A DNA stretch of 50,687 bases from assembly GCA_937884755.1 (NCBI GenBank), contig CAKZYJ010000314.1:1-50687 (forward strand), given 5' to 3'. Made by a program: the position numbers and the translations under genes. Shown piece after piece: positions 17,547 to 26,565 of this stretch (the first letter of the stretch is position 1; every line of letters starts with the position of its first letter). The notes beneath the pieces were generated by a model. The model did not search any database and was not told the DNA's origin. It saw only the letters and a program-made list of their open reading frames with translations. The DNA is from an uncultured Flammeovirgaceae bacterium. Lineage in GTDB: Bacteria > Bacteroidota > Bacteroidia > Cytophagales > Cyclobacteriaceae.

Positions 17547-18740
17547 TTAATCCACGTGAGCGCTAGTAGGCCGCACTTTAAATACTTTTTGATCCTGACT
17601 GCCGTTTTTGATCGCCTCCAGGTAGGTTTCGGCCACTCGCCTAATACTGCGGGGTCTAAGATGCAGTTCGTCGTGCCAGTCGCTATCCTGCGCATAGCCC
17701 CGACAATCAATGTGGTAAATATTAGGGCCGAAAATAGGATCGTTAGCAATCTTGATCATCATCTCGTTAAACAGATGAATCATAGCGAAGCTAATAGAGC
17801 GTTGCTCCTGCTCATCGGTAATACCCCGAATCATCATAGGCTCTTTAAAGTGCTGGCCGTTACCACCGATTAAATTCACCAAATACTTCACTACGCCGGG
17901 CCCCCGTTGGAAGGAAGGAACCGTGTAATCATAGCCGTGGGTGATAATGGTAAGCTCGGTAAACTTCTTACGCAGTTGCTTAATCAGATACTTGTAGCTC
18001 AACTCCAGCACCGACAGTAATACAAAATGCTCTTTGGTTAAAAAAGATAATCCGCGCAGTAGCGTACGCTGATGCTCTTCGCTGAGATCACCCCGGATCA
18101 GTACGTCGCGAATCAGAGGGTGGGTTTGCTGGTACTCTTCGGTTACGTAGGTGCTCTCCCGATCAATCATCAGGGCTACCCGTCGGCCGTTCACTAGCTC
18201 TATCCCACCCGCACTTAGTAGAAACACCTCGGGACGATATAACGAAAGCTCCGTGATATATTCCCGTTCCTCCAGAATGTTAGTCAGAAAATCGCCCCCG
18301 CGGGCCAGACTATATATCGCATAATCATCCTTTCCTAACTTATTCAGCCAGTCGATAACATCCTTGACAATTGGATGCTCAAACCAAGAATCACCCTCGG
18401 CTACAATGCGTTTCACGTTAGTATTAGTCCGAATTCTTTTGAAAAACTTTCGGTGCCGCTTCCCCTGACTGAAATTATTCAGCAGATTAAGGTAGCCGGT
18501 ATTAGCATTATCAAACTTAAAGTTTTCGTTCTGATCAAAAATCCGAAGCATCAGCCGCCGAAGATCAGTGGTATCAATCAGTTCATCGGAGCTAAAAGGT
18601 TCATCAGGGTTAGCTTCGCTTACGTTCAGTAGGGTGTGGATATCCGGCTGACCGAACTTTTCGGGCTCCCGCATTAATTTTTTCAAAATACCATCGGCCA
18701 GCTGTCGGTTGGAATCAGAAAGCGTAGGTTGTCGGGACAT
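17547..18740 (-). CDS. SGNH/GDSL-like hydrolase of unknown substrate
   Basis: About 397 residues from ATG 18740; a TTG at 18764 is less likely. Block I reads VAEGDSWFEHP with Ser118, block II is LARGGDF, and the end carries DSDWHDELHLRP, fitting the Asp-x-x-His block V. The usual block III GGND is changed to AGGIE, with Asn four residues later in ELVNG. There is no signal peptide, and the first ~110 residues are a helical extension not seen in standard GDSL lipases. SGNH enzymes are esterases, lipases or acetyl-hydrolases. The GDSWF variant occurs in uncharacterised bacterial proteins. Whether it is catalytically active is open. Confidence 0.7.
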   Translation of the reverse strand: MSRQPTLSDSNRQLADGILKKLMREPEKFGQPDIHTLLNVSEANPDEPFSSDELIDTTDLRRLMLRIFDQNENFKFDNANTGYLNLLNNFSQGKRHRKFFKRIRTNTNVKRIVAEGDSWFEHPIVKDVIDWLNKLGKDDYAIYSLARGGDFLTNILEEREYITELSLYRPEVFLLSAGGIELVNGRRVALMIDRESTYVTEEYQQTHPLIRDVLIRGDLSEEHQRTLLRGLSFLTKEHFVLLSVLELSYKYLIKQLRKKFTELTIITHGYDYTVPSFQRGPGVVKYLVNLIGGNGQHFKEPMMIRGITDEQEQRSISFAMIHLFNEMMIKIANDPIFGPNIYHIDCRGYAQDSDWHDELHLRPRSIRRVAETYLEAIKNGSQDQKVFKVRPTSAHVD

Positions 18741-18910
18741 AGCGATAGTTTTAGCGTTAGTCAATCCCCACGAGCGGTATGTAACAATAAGATACAGATT
18801 TTTGTCAGAAAAGTGAAGGCTGTTTTGTAAGGTCTCCGATTGATACTTTCCCCTAGCATAGAGTTTTTTATGTTTACCTTAGTGTAGCTTCACCTTACTA
18901 ACCCATACCC

Positions 18911-19306
18911 ATGATTGATAAATTAGCCTGGATCTTTCTACAAGACGGTAAAATACTGATGACCCGAAGCCGGAACAAAGACACCTTCTACATTCCTGGC
19001 GGGAAACGGGAAGCTGGAGAAACCGACGAACAGGCGCTCCTTCGCGAAATAGCAGAAGAACTGAGTGTTCGCCTCATTCCAAAATCGCTTCAACCGGCCG
19101 GTACGTTCCAGGCTCAGGCCCACGGCCAGCCGGAAGGAGTAGAAGTACGAATGCAGTGCTACTTTGCTGATTATGAAGGTCAGTTGAAGGCTGCCGCCGA
19201 GATTGCAGAAATGGCTTGGTTTACTTACGCTCACCTACCCGAGGTGGGCCCGGTAGATAAGTTAATTTTCCGTTGGCTACACGATAGACAGCTTTTGGTT
19301 GATTAA
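18911..19306 (+). CDS. Nudix hydrolase
   Basis: A 131-residue protein with a Nudix box starting GGKREAGETDEQALLRE and ending IAEELSV; the residue expected as Gly near the end is Ser. Nudix enzymes hydrolyse nucleoside diphosphates linked to another group, often as housekeeping or sanitising enzymes. The KILMTRSRNKDTFYIPGGK segment before the box is typical of MutT-like members. It stands alone, starting about 170 bases from the divergent SGNH-like gene. A TACCTTAG at 18875-18882 is one mismatch from the Bacteroidota -7 element, but no good -33 is present. Confidence 0.88.
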   Translation: MIDKLAWIFLQDGKILMTRSRNKDTFYIPGGKREAGETDEQALLREIAEELSVRLIPKSLQPAGTFQAQAHGQPEGVEVRMQCYFADYEGQLKAAAEIAEMAWFTYAHLPEVGPVDKLIFRWLHDRQLLVD

Positions 19307-19435
19307 CTTACTTAGGGTTCTGAATAATCAATCGGTAAATTTCCTGGGAATAGATACCATTTTAACCAGCTATTGCTTTATTTGGAGGTTGCATTCTAAT
19401 CTAATAACCTAGCCAACCTCATAAAAGAGCTACCC

Positions 19436-22400
19436 ATGCGTAAGATCACAACCGCTACAATACTGATATTGCTAACTCTCTGCTTGCTTAGCGACTACAG
19501 AACATGGGCGCAGTCTACCGATATAGAATCCATAAAGGAAGCAGCGAATAGTCTGGAATTTCGGGCTATTGGTCCGGCCGTAATGGGTGGTCGAATCGCT
19601 GATATAGCCGTAAACCCGCATAATCCCAACAACTGGTTTATCGCCGTAGGCTCGGGTGGATTGTGGAAGACCAATAATCAAGGCATTACCTGGACACCGG
19701 TTTTCGATTCTCAACCTTCTTATTCCATCGGTACCGTGACTATTGACCCTAACAACCCCAGTGTGGTTTGGGTAGGCACGGGTGAGAATGTGAGTGGCCG
19801 TCACGTGGGCTGGGGCGATGGAGTCTACCGAAGCGTTGATGCCGGGGCCACCTGGCAACAGATGGGACTAGCTGACTCTGAGCACATTGGCAAAATTCTG
19901 ATCGATCCTCGTAATAGCGATGTGATTTTCGTGGCGGCGGAAGGACCGCTATGGTCTTCGGGGGGCCAACGGGGCTTATTTAAATCCAATGATGGTGGAA
20001 AAACCTGGGAGCAGACGCTACAGATTGATGAGAACACCGGCGTGACTGACGTAGAATTTGATCCCTCCAATCCCGATATTCTCTACGCGGCCGCCTACCA
20101 ACGCCGACGACATACCTGGTCTTTACTGGCCGGAGGACCTCAATCAGGCATTTACAAATCGACCGATAATGGGGAAACCTGGAAGAAGATTACTACCGGC
20201 TTACCTAAGAGTGATATGGGTAAGATCGGTCTGACGGTTACTCCAGCTGACCCTCAGTTGGTATACGCTACCATTGAGGCCAACGATGAAAACAAAGGAT
20301 TCTACCGATCGACCGATAAAGGAGAAAGTTGGAAAAAGCGCAACAGCTATATCTCGGGCGGAACCGGCCCTCACTACTACCAGGAAATTGAAGCATCCCC
20401 GACCAATCCCGACCTAATCTACCAAATGGATGTATTCCTCCACGTTACTCGCGACGGTGGTAAAAGCTTTAACTATCTGGGCACCGGTAGGGAAAAGCAT
20501 AGCGATAACCACGCCCTGTGGATTGATCCCGATAACGACCAGCACCTACTAGCCGGTACGGACGGTGGGTTATATGAGACTTTTGATGAGGGTACCACCT
20601 GGCGTCATTTTCCGAACCTTCCTATCTCTCAGTTCTATAAAATTGCACTGGATAACTCCGAACCCTTCTATGATATTGTGGCGGGCGCCCAGGATTTAGG
20701 TACGCTGATTGGCCCCTCACGAACCACCAACGCCGAGGGAGTGCGCAATCAGGACTGGTATGTGCCTCTGGGTGCCGACGGCTACGATGCCGCCTTCGAT
20801 CCGGAAGACCCCAATATCGTCTACGTGGAAATTCAGCAAGGTTTACTTCACCGGCTCAACCGAGAAACCGAGGAGGTGCTTAATATCCAGCCTCAGCCCG
20901 CACCCAATGATCCACCGGAGAGATTTAACTGGGATAGCCCCATTCTCATTAGCCCTCACGATAATAAAACACTGTATTTTGGGTCGCAGCGGCTGTGGCG
21001 CAGCCGGGATCAGGGTAACTCCTGGGAGCCGATCAGTGGGGATCTGACGACCAACCGTAATCGCTACGAGTTGGAGATGATTGACCGGGTTCCCAGCGTG
21101 GATGCGCTCTACGACAACGGAGCCATGTCTAAGTACGCTACCCTCACTTCTATTTCCGAGTCTCCGCTGGTAGAAGGGTTACTCTATACTGGTTCGGACG
21201 ATGGGTTGATTCAGGTGAGTGAAAACGGAGGACAGAATTGGCGCCAAAGTAGGGCCCTGCCCGAAGTGCCGGAACTGGCGTTTATCAATGATGTGGAAGC
21301 CTCACCGCATAACCCTAACACCGTTTTTGCCAGTGCCGATGCCCACAAGCTAGGCGATTATCGTCCCTATCTCTTCATAAGCGAAGACCGGGGAAAATCC
21401 TGGAAATCTATTGTGGCCGATATGCCCCCCAGCACCATCGTATGGTCGCTCAAGCAAGACCACGTAGACGAAAACCTTTTATTTATTGGAACCGAGTACG
21501 GCATCTACTTTTCTCCGAATAAAGGCTCCAACTGGATAAAACTGGAGGGCGGAGTGCCCAATATCCCCTTTAGAGACATAGAGTTACACCCTCGGGATAA
21601 TGACTTAGTTGGGGGTTCGTTCGGAAGAGGAATCTACGTTCTGGATGATTATTCTCCGCTGAGGGCGATGAGTCAAGCAGTTAGCCAACAGACGAATACG
21701 CTCTTTCCCGTGCGTGATGCCTGGTGGTACATTCCCAATGTTCCGATGCAGGCCGAGGGAATGCCTTCGGCTGGGTCAACCAGTTTCAGAACCGAAAACC
21801 CACCGTTTGGTGCTCTGTTCACTTATTATCTGCATGATCTTCCCCAAACCGCCCAAGCCGTGCGAGAGCAAACGGAATCTACTCTGGAAAAACAAAAGGC
21901 TAGCGTTCCTTTTCCGGGTTGGGAAAAGCTTAGCGAAGAAGCCCAGGAAGATGAGCCTCGAGTACTGTTGTTAGTAAGCAATGAAAGCGGAGAGGCAGTT
22001 CGCTGGATAGAAGGAACGGCGAAGAAAGGAGTACACCGAACTAATTGGGATTTGAGGCTGCCGGCTCCCGATCCTATCCAACTAAGTGAACCTGCTTTTA
22101 AGCCGCCCTGGGCTGGGGATCCCCAAGGACCAATGGCGGCTCCCGGTAAATACAGCGTGCAGTTATACGTGGTTGATAATGGAAGCCTGCAAGCGCAGGG
22201 ATCAGCTCAAGAGTTTACGGTTAAGCCCCTACCTCATGCTGATCAGAACACTGACTATCAGGCGATTGCCGAATTTCAACAGGAAACCAGCGAGCTTTCC
22301 CGCAGAATTTCCGGAGTAAACAATAAGCTGAGTGAGGCCGACGAAAAGTTACGCTATCTGAACGCAGCTCTACTTAAAACACCCGATACCAGTCCGGAAC

Positions 22401-22714
22401 TGTTTCAGCAGTTAAAAGCTCTCGGTAATGATCTGACTGATTTACGTACTCGCTTAACCGGTGATCGCGTTCGGCAGAGTAGGAATGAATCGACTTCGCC
22501 CTCAATCATGAGCCGGGTCTCCATTGTGATCTACGGCCACTGGGAGACCAGTCAGATGCCCACCGAAACCCAACGGAGAAACCTAGAAATTGCCCAAAGC
22601 AGCTTCACCGGCTTTCTTGAAGATTATGAAGCCTTCGCTACCGATTTAGCTTCCTACGAAAATACGCTAGAGAAGGCTGGTGCCCCCTGGACTCCAGGAC
22701 GAAAAGTGGAATAA
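19436..22714 (+). CDS. Exported Asp-box (BNR/sortilin-like) beta-propeller protein
   Basis: A 1092-residue protein with a signal peptide ending TWAQ (residue ~26). Residues ~40-760 carry about eleven Asp-box-like repeats, among them KTNNQGITW, RSVDAGATW, KSNDGGKTW, KSTDNGETW, RSTDKGESW, RSRDQGNSW and ISEDRGKSW, which form one or two sortilin/VPS10-type propellers. The C-terminal ~300 residues contain an Ig-like segment (YSVQLYVVDNGSLQ) and a coiled stretch (SELSRRISGVNNKLSEADEKL). Family members in Bacteroidota are usually labelled glycosyl hydrolase, but no catalytic residues can be identified; binding of a polymer or peptide is as likely. Monocistronic by position. Confidence 0.87.
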   Translation: MRKITTATILILLTLCLLSDYRTWAQSTDIESIKEAANSLEFRAIGPAVMGGRIADIAVNPHNPNNWFIAVGSGGLWKTNNQGITWTPVFDSQPSYSIGTVTIDPNNPSVVWVGTGENVSGRHVGWGDGVYRSVDAGATWQQMGLADSEHIGKILIDPRNSDVIFVAAEGPLWSSGGQRGLFKSNDGGKTWEQTLQIDENTGVTDVEFDPSNPDILYAAAYQRRRHTWSLLAGGPQSGIYKSTDNGETWKKITTGLPKSDMGKIGLTVTPADPQLVYATIEANDENKGFYRSTDKGESWKKRNSYISGGTGPHYYQEIEASPTNPDLIYQMDVFLHVTRDGGKSFNYLGTGREKHSDNHALWIDPDNDQHLLAGTDGGLYETFDEGTTWRHFPNLPISQFYKIALDNSEPFYDIVAGAQDLGTLIGPSRTTNAEGVRNQDWYVPLGADGYDAAFDPEDPNIVYVEIQQGLLHRLNRETEEVLNIQPQPAPNDPPERFNWDSPILISPHDNKTLYFGSQRLWRSRDQGNSWEPISGDLTTNRNRYELEMIDRVPSVDALYDNGAMSKYATLTSISESPLVEGLLYTGSDDGLIQVSENGGQNWRQSRALPEVPELAFINDVEASPHNPNTVFASADAHKLGDYRPYLFISEDRGKSWKSIVADMPPSTIVWSLKQDHVDENLLFIGTEYGIYFSPNKGSNWIKLEGGVPNIPFRDIELHPRDNDLVGGSFGRGIYVLDDYSPLRAMSQAVSQQTNTLFPVRDAWWYIPNVPMQAEGMPSAGSTSFRTENPPFGALFTYYLHDLPQTAQAVREQTESTLEKQKASVPFPGWEKLSEEAQEDEPRVLLLVSNESGEAVRWIEGTAKKGVHRTNWDLRLPAPDPIQLSEPAFKPPWAGDPQGPMAAPGKYSVQLYVVDNGSLQAQGSAQEFTVKPLPHADQNTDYQAIAEFQQETSELSRRISGVNNKLSEADEKLRYLNAALLKTPDTSPELFQQLKALGNDLTDLRTRLTGDRVRQSRNESTSPSIMSRVSIVIYGHWETSQMPTETQRRNLEIAQSSFTGFLEDYEAFATDLASYENTLEKAGAPWTPGRKVE

Positions 22715-22737
22715 GCAACCTTAGTTTAAGTGCCTGA

Positions 22738-24033
22738 TTATTCAGGCGATGTGTGCTGCAATTCTATACCCACCCAGGTTCGGGGTTTGAAGCCGGGATA
22801 GCCTTCCTCTTCAGTGTTTTCTTCTGTTTTGAGGTAGGATTGATAGCTTTTGCTGCCCTTCAGATGCATTCCCAGAAAGGCGGTGATAAAGTGCTGGTTG
22901 ACATTATTGATCCGTCGCTGATCCCAAACCGAATCGGCGTAGCGAAGGTATTCGTCCAGATGCAGACCCGCTGCTAGTGCCTCAGGGGGTGGCGGATTGG
23001 GGGCAATGTTGTGGCGAGCGCGTAAATAGGTAAGCAGATACCGGTCAGCATTTACCGCTCCATCGTAAATAGCTTTGATACCCTTCTGGTAACCGGAGAT
23101 ATCGTCTTCACTACCCGCAATGAAGAAGGTTGGCACTTTTAGTCCGGCTAGCCCCTCACTATTCCATACTCCCCGTTCCATGCCCCAGGGCGCCATCGCT
23201 ACTACCGCTTTGATCCGGGGATCAATAGAGGCTTCAAAATCAGGATTTCCGGTTATGCGCTGTTCCAAGGCTCGACTACCACCAGCATTATTGCGGAAAA
23301 ACTCGCCTATCTGAGGGCTATACCCGGCCCCAGCCACATTAATCACTCCGTAGCCTCCCATAGAATACCCGATCAGGGCAGTTAGGTCTGTATTGACCAA
23401 CCCAGCCAGAAAAGAGCCGTTGTCTTCGTTGAGTCGAGCCATTTCGTTTAGTACGAGGAGCACGTCCAGTGAGCGATTTAGCAGGGTACTGGTAAAGCCA
23501 CCGGCATCCCTGAAGGTTGATTCGGTATGATCGATAGATACTACTACGTAGCCCTTGGAGGCCAGATTCTCGGTTAAATACGTAAACAATAGTCGGGAAC
23601 CAGTGTATCCATGGGATACGATCACCAACGGATAGGGCGTTTCCTTACGATCAGGTTTAGCATTCCGGCTTGCTCGCCCCGGGAAAGTGAATGGGATAAT
23701 AGGTCGGTCAGGTGAATTAGCGTTGCCCATCACCTCATCGTAAACCACCTTTTCTTCTTGGCCCCTAGCTAGTTGAGCCGGATACCAAACCTCTACGCGC
23801 AACTTGCGATCATACAAAGAATCCTGTCCCTGGCCGTAATTTAGAATGTCAATCTGGTCTTTGTGTACCAAGTCAATCGTCTGCACTCCCACCGAATAAT
23901 CACCCCGAGCGGCCAGGTCGGGAGCATCGGGCAGAAGATCACCGTAGACAAAGGTATCTTCGGGAGACTGACCGAATATCAATTGGCAGTGGCAAGAAAC
24001 GAATAGGGTAAGCAGTAGAATTCTTAGGATCAT
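22738..24033 (-). CDS. Exported PAF-acetylhydrolase-like alpha/beta hydrolase
   Basis: A 431-residue protein with signal peptide ending IFGQ. The core has LVIVSHGYTGSRLLF (oxyanion region), nucleophile Ser in LIGYSMGGYG, Asp in IAGSEDDISGY and His in RARHNIAPN. The large insert between strand and nucleophile and the long N-terminal strand region resemble platelet-activating-factor acetylhydrolase and dienelactone-hydrolase-like enzymes. Substrate is probably a short-chain ester. It is convergent with the propeller gene; a short inverted repeat (GCCTGA, TTAT, TCAGGC) sits over its stop codon at 22732-22747 but lacks a T run. Confidence 0.83.
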   Translation of the reverse strand: MILRILLLTLFVSCHCQLIFGQSPEDTFVYGDLLPDAPDLAARGDYSVGVQTIDLVHKDQIDILNYGQGQDSLYDRKLRVEVWYPAQLARGQEEKVVYDEVMGNANSPDRPIIPFTFPGRASRNAKPDRKETPYPLVIVSHGYTGSRLLFTYLTENLASKGYVVVSIDHTESTFRDAGGFTSTLLNRSLDVLLVLNEMARLNEDNGSFLAGLVNTDLTALIGYSMGGYGVINVAGAGYSPQIGEFFRNNAGGSRALEQRITGNPDFEASIDPRIKAVVAMAPWGMERGVWNSEGLAGLKVPTFFIAGSEDDISGYQKGIKAIYDGAVNADRYLLTYLRARHNIAPNPPPPEALAAGLHLDEYLRYADSVWDQRRINNVNQHFITAFLGMHLKGSKSYQSYLKTEENTEEEGYPGFKPRTWVGIELQHTSPE

Positions 24034-24135
24034 AATGGACTAGTTAAAATTTGGGGCAAGATAGATAAAAGGTTTGACTTACTATCGGATGCAAAGTAAA
24101 GTGCCCTCATCAGATCAAACAGCTTCTAAAACAAA

Positions 24136-24150
24136 CAACTTGAAAAGTTG
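24136..24150 (-). terminator. Possible terminator after the sulfotransferase gene
   Basis: A perfect 6-bp stem (CAACTT at 24136-24141 with AAGTTG at 24145-24150, 3-base loop) sits 41 bases beyond the stop of the Stf0-like gene. On the minus strand it is followed by TGTTTGTTTTAG, a T-rich but not unbroken tail. The stem is short, so this is tentative. Confidence 0.4.
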
Positions 24151-24190
24151 CAACCCCTTAAACCGGAATGGGTAAGCTCTCTGCCAGAAG

Positions 24191-24958
24191 CTACCATATT
24201 TTATTATCCCAACCTTGTTGTAACTCTGCTCTAAAACGTTGTACCCACTTTTCTGAGTGGGCATTGGCCGTTCGGACGTAAAACATATCTGTTGCCGACA
24301 ACTTGTCGTATTCAATCTCTAAGTAATCAACTATCTGCCGAAGGGTGCCTCCGAAGTCAACCACAAAATCTTCGTATACCAACGTTAGCGGCTGAATTTT
24401 ATAGGTGGAGAAATGTTCCTGTATATCGCACTCCCTGAGTGTAGCTTCGGTAAACAGGTGGCTCAGGGCAGCAAAGTTGTAGTTTTGCTCGTAGAAGGTT
24501 TCATCATTTCTATGCTCCTGACCTGCTTCCAGATGCCAGACGTTGTCTTGAATTGCTTTCCACCACGAAACCGCCTGCCGCACCTTATTTCTTCGCGTAA
24601 GGTAAATATGCTTACAGTTAGGAAAGAGATCGGCCAACAGCTCTTCTGTAGTAATGTTAGCACCTTCACTGATTCCCCTTAACCTTCTTATCTCATCGAA
24701 AATTGCTCGGTGTCCGCTAGGGTTAGTGTGTTTTATGCCAAATACTCCGTTAGCTGATGTTCCCAATTCCCAGAGTTTGTACTTAAGATCTTCGTAGGTT
24801 TGAACACCATACTTTTCACAAAGGGAGGTAGATTCCATTAAGTTGAAATATTCACCGGGTTTACCGGCAATTCCGGTTTGTTCTAGCCCTTGGCATAGCA
24901 GGGTACTTCCATTGCGGTTGCTAAACCATATGCGGTACGATTTTTCCGGCTTCATCAT
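24191..24958 (-). CDS. Stf0-like sulfotransferase
   Basis: A 255-residue soluble protein. The 5'-phosphosulfate-binding loop reads FSNRNGSTLLCQGL near residue 13, followed by the Stf0-type GKPGEYFN, and the 3'-phosphate-binding region is YLTRRNKVRQAVSWWKA. Late in the protein LVYEDFVVDF and LEIEYDKLS match the end of the family. Stf0 enzymes transfer sulfate from PAPS to a sugar hydroxyl, such as trehalose in mycobacteria. The substrate here could be a glycolipid or a surface glycan. It is divergent from the unknown secreted gene at 25079, with 120 bases between their starts. Confidence 0.8.
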   Translation of the reverse strand: MMKPEKSYRIWFSNRNGSTLLCQGLEQTGIAGKPGEYFNLMESTSLCEKYGVQTYEDLKYKLWELGTSANGVFGIKHTNPSGHRAIFDEIRRLRGISEGANITTEELLADLFPNCKHIYLTRRNKVRQAVSWWKAIQDNVWHLEAGQEHRNDETFYEQNYNFAALSHLFTEATLRECDIQEHFSTYKIQPLTLVYEDFVVDFGGTLRQIVDYLEIEYDKLSATDMFYVRTANAHSEKWVQRFRAELQQGWDNKIW

Positions 24959-25023
24959 TTCTTTGCTGGCCTTTGTTAGAAAATATGTCAGAAAGATAGC
25001 ACAAATGGTCAGTAACCATTACT

Positions 25024-25092
25024 ATGAAAATCAAGTTTAATAAAGTAAATTACTTCAGGTCGCATAAATTGTTGCTTTATGGTTCATGCTAA
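25024..25092 (+). other. Short upstream reading frame overlapping the next gene start
   Basis: An ATG at 25024 opens a 22-codon frame (peptide MKIKFNKVNYFRSHKL...) that ends at 25092, past the start of the 25079 gene in a different frame. The second paralogous gene also has a short frame in front of it (26511-26549, MKSRLNRVTYYR). The two peptides share a K/R-x-N-K/R-V-x-Y pattern. This may reflect a leader peptide or simply duplicated DNA. Confidence 0.3.
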
Positions 25093-25723
25093 GGTATTAT
25101 TATTCGCACTGTCTCTTTGTCTGGTATCTGTAGCTTCTTTCGCGCAAACGCTTCGGCCCTATTCTGGTAATATCTTAGGCGCCCAGGAACTATTGCCCTA
25201 TGCAGCGTTTGTCGATGATAGTAAGTTTTCCCAGATAGATGTAGTGCGCGGCTCACCTTACCTCTACGATGAATTTATTGTGGGAACAATATACTTCAAT
25301 GGCTTCACCGAAGTTTCTCACCTGCCGCTGCGGTTTAATATCTTGAAAAATGAATTTGAAGCTTTAAAGGATAGCTTAATTTATACATTCGCTGAGCCCG
25401 AGCTAATTGACCGGATTCTACTGGAAGGCAATGTATTTACCTATATTAACGAGAGTGAAGGTCATGAGCTATCTGGATTTGTCAAGATGTGGAACTTTCA
25501 GTTTCCGACGGTGGTGACCAAAATGAGGAATTACATAGTAGAGCAAACGTACCACGGGTATTTATTTGATTACACCAATCCGGTTTTTATTCTTCCGATG
25601 CGGGACGAGCATTATCTAATGCAATCCGAAATAGAAGGCGAGGCTATTAAGATACCTGGTTTGAAACGAACCGCTAACATCGCTCGACTGGCGGCTGAAG
25701 TTTCATCACAGCTTGGTAAATGA
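25079..25723 (+). CDS. Secreted protein of unknown function, paralog A
   Basis: A 214-residue protein with a clear signal peptide (cleavage after VASFAQ, ~residue 23). It is clearly related along most of its length to the protein encoded at 26566-27192, sharing segments such as LPLRFNILKNEFE, IYTFAEPE, HELSGFVKMW and AAEVSSQL. The composition suggests an all-beta fold with a helical C-terminal tail. I do not recognise a characterised family; similar small exported proteins occur in Bacteroidota without known function. A conserved ~75-base segment lies upstream of both paralogs. It is divergent from the sulfotransferase gene. Confidence 0.75.
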   Translation: MVHAKVLLFALSLCLVSVASFAQTLRPYSGNILGAQELLPYAAFVDDSKFSQIDVVRGSPYLYDEFIVGTIYFNGFTEVSHLPLRFNILKNEFEALKDSLIYTFAEPELIDRILLEGNVFTYINESEGHELSGFVKMWNFQFPTVVTKMRNYIVEQTYHGYLFDYTNPVFILPMRDEHYLMQSEIEGEAIKIPGLKRTANIARLAAEVSSQLGK

Positions 25724-25816
25724 ACCGGTAGGTAGTTTATACTATCTCTCTAATTATTCCCTTTCTGCTCTTGCAGATTAGGTGCCTAAGTGAGCGCCTC
25801 CCGAAAGCCAAATAAC

Positions 25817-25843
25817 AAAAAACCTCTTGCATTAAAGAGGTTT
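25817..25843 (-). terminator. Rho-independent terminator of the lanthipeptide-like gene
   Basis: A perfect 9-bp stem (25820-25828 with 25835-25843; AACCTCTT and AAGAGGTT plus one A-T pair, loop GCATTA) is followed on the minus strand by T residues at 25822-25817. It lies 27 bases beyond the stop codon of the minus-strand precursor gene, which supports that gene being a real transcription unit. Confidence 0.8.
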
Positions 25844-25870
25844 CATTGTTCCTGGCTAGCTGCTTACGGA

Positions 25871-26102
25871 CTAAATCACTTTTACAATTTCGGTGCATTG
25901 TCCAGCCGCTTCGCTAAAACAACCTTTGCTCTTAGGCGGAAGGCAGGCCACATCGCAGCGAGAGGGTTCGGCTGTATCGCGGAGATAAGTTCTTTCAAAA
26001 ACTCTAATTCCTCCTTGAATGGTTTGGGCTGCCTCCTTCTCAAAATGAGGTAACAAAGCTCTCGACCTTTAGGTCATCCAGATGTAATTTGCGCTTACTC
26101 AT
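25871..26102 (-). pseudogene. Pinensin-type class I lanthipeptide-like precursor with frameshift
   Basis: From ATG 26102 the minus strand encodes MSKRKLHLDDLKVESFVTSF and then a TGA. Removing one T from the four-T run at the break continues the frame into EKEAAQTIQGG and a C-terminal part with four Cys (RCDVACLPPKSKGCF and GQCTEIV), ending at 25871. The leader KLxLDDLKVxSFVTS followed by a GG site is the pinensin-type leader known from Bacteroidota class I lanthipeptides. Such peptides are dehydrated at Ser/Thr and cross-linked to Cys. No LanB, LanC or exporter gene is in the window, so this is an orphan precursor. The frameshift may be real, a sequence error, or recoded. A terminator follows directly. 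Confidence 0.7.
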
Positions 26103-26565
26103 TGTGGTTAACATTTAGAGTGATAATTTATTTACTAGCAAGATACGGCGGCTCATCTTAATCTAACAGGCTGTTTGAGTAAGTGGTGGCTTTCAGTTCG
26201 TGTGCGGAAAGGATTAGCCCATAAGTGGATATAAGTCAAAAAAATATACGAAAAAATCAAACCATCACTTCACTCCTACACCCCGAATGGGCGCTGAGCG
26301 GGGGTCATCGGTGCGCTGATCGTCCGGAAGCCAACTATTGGTAAGTTTATACTCTACTGGCAAGTAAATGAGAGTATGCTAACACATAGCAGTTTGGTAA
26401 AGATGGTTAGTACCCCACATGATAGTTGGAAATGTATTGTCCTTTTCTTTTTATGATCTTCGCTGGAAAATATGTCAATAAGATGACCCCAACGAGCCGT
26501 AACCATTCCTATGAAAAGCAGGTTAAATAGAGTAACTTACTACCGGTAGTATAACCCCTTTCCTT
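26103..26565. other. Intergenic region between precursor and paralog B
   Basis: A 463-base gap holding the promoter of the minus-strand lanthipeptide-like gene at its left end and the duplicated upstream segment of paralog B at its right end (from about 26465). Between them nothing coding is seen; a GC-rich patch near 26280-26330 stands out in AT-rich DNA but matches no element I know. Confidence 0.45.
26465..26543 (+). repeat. Duplicated upstream segment, second copy (first copy 24979-25055)
   Basis: This segment repeats the DNA in front of paralog A. Shared blocks include GAAAATATGTCA, AGATRRC, GTAACCATT-CTATGAAAA and GGTTAAATAGAGTAACTTAC against the related sequence of the first copy. Both copies lie just upstream of the paralogous start codons, so the duplication covered gene plus regulatory DNA. 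Confidence 0.65.

Noticed and set aside
19436-22714. Sialidase
   Set aside because: Many Asp boxes are present, but no sialidase Arg triad or FRIP motif can be seen, so only a propeller is claimed.
22732-22747. Bidirectional terminator between convergent genes
   Set aside because: The 6-bp stem has no T run on either strand and overlaps a stop codon, so support is too weak.
25790-26053. 87-codon plus-strand frame
   Set aside because: It covers the terminator and the antisense of the lanthipeptide-like gene, which has a recognisable leader.
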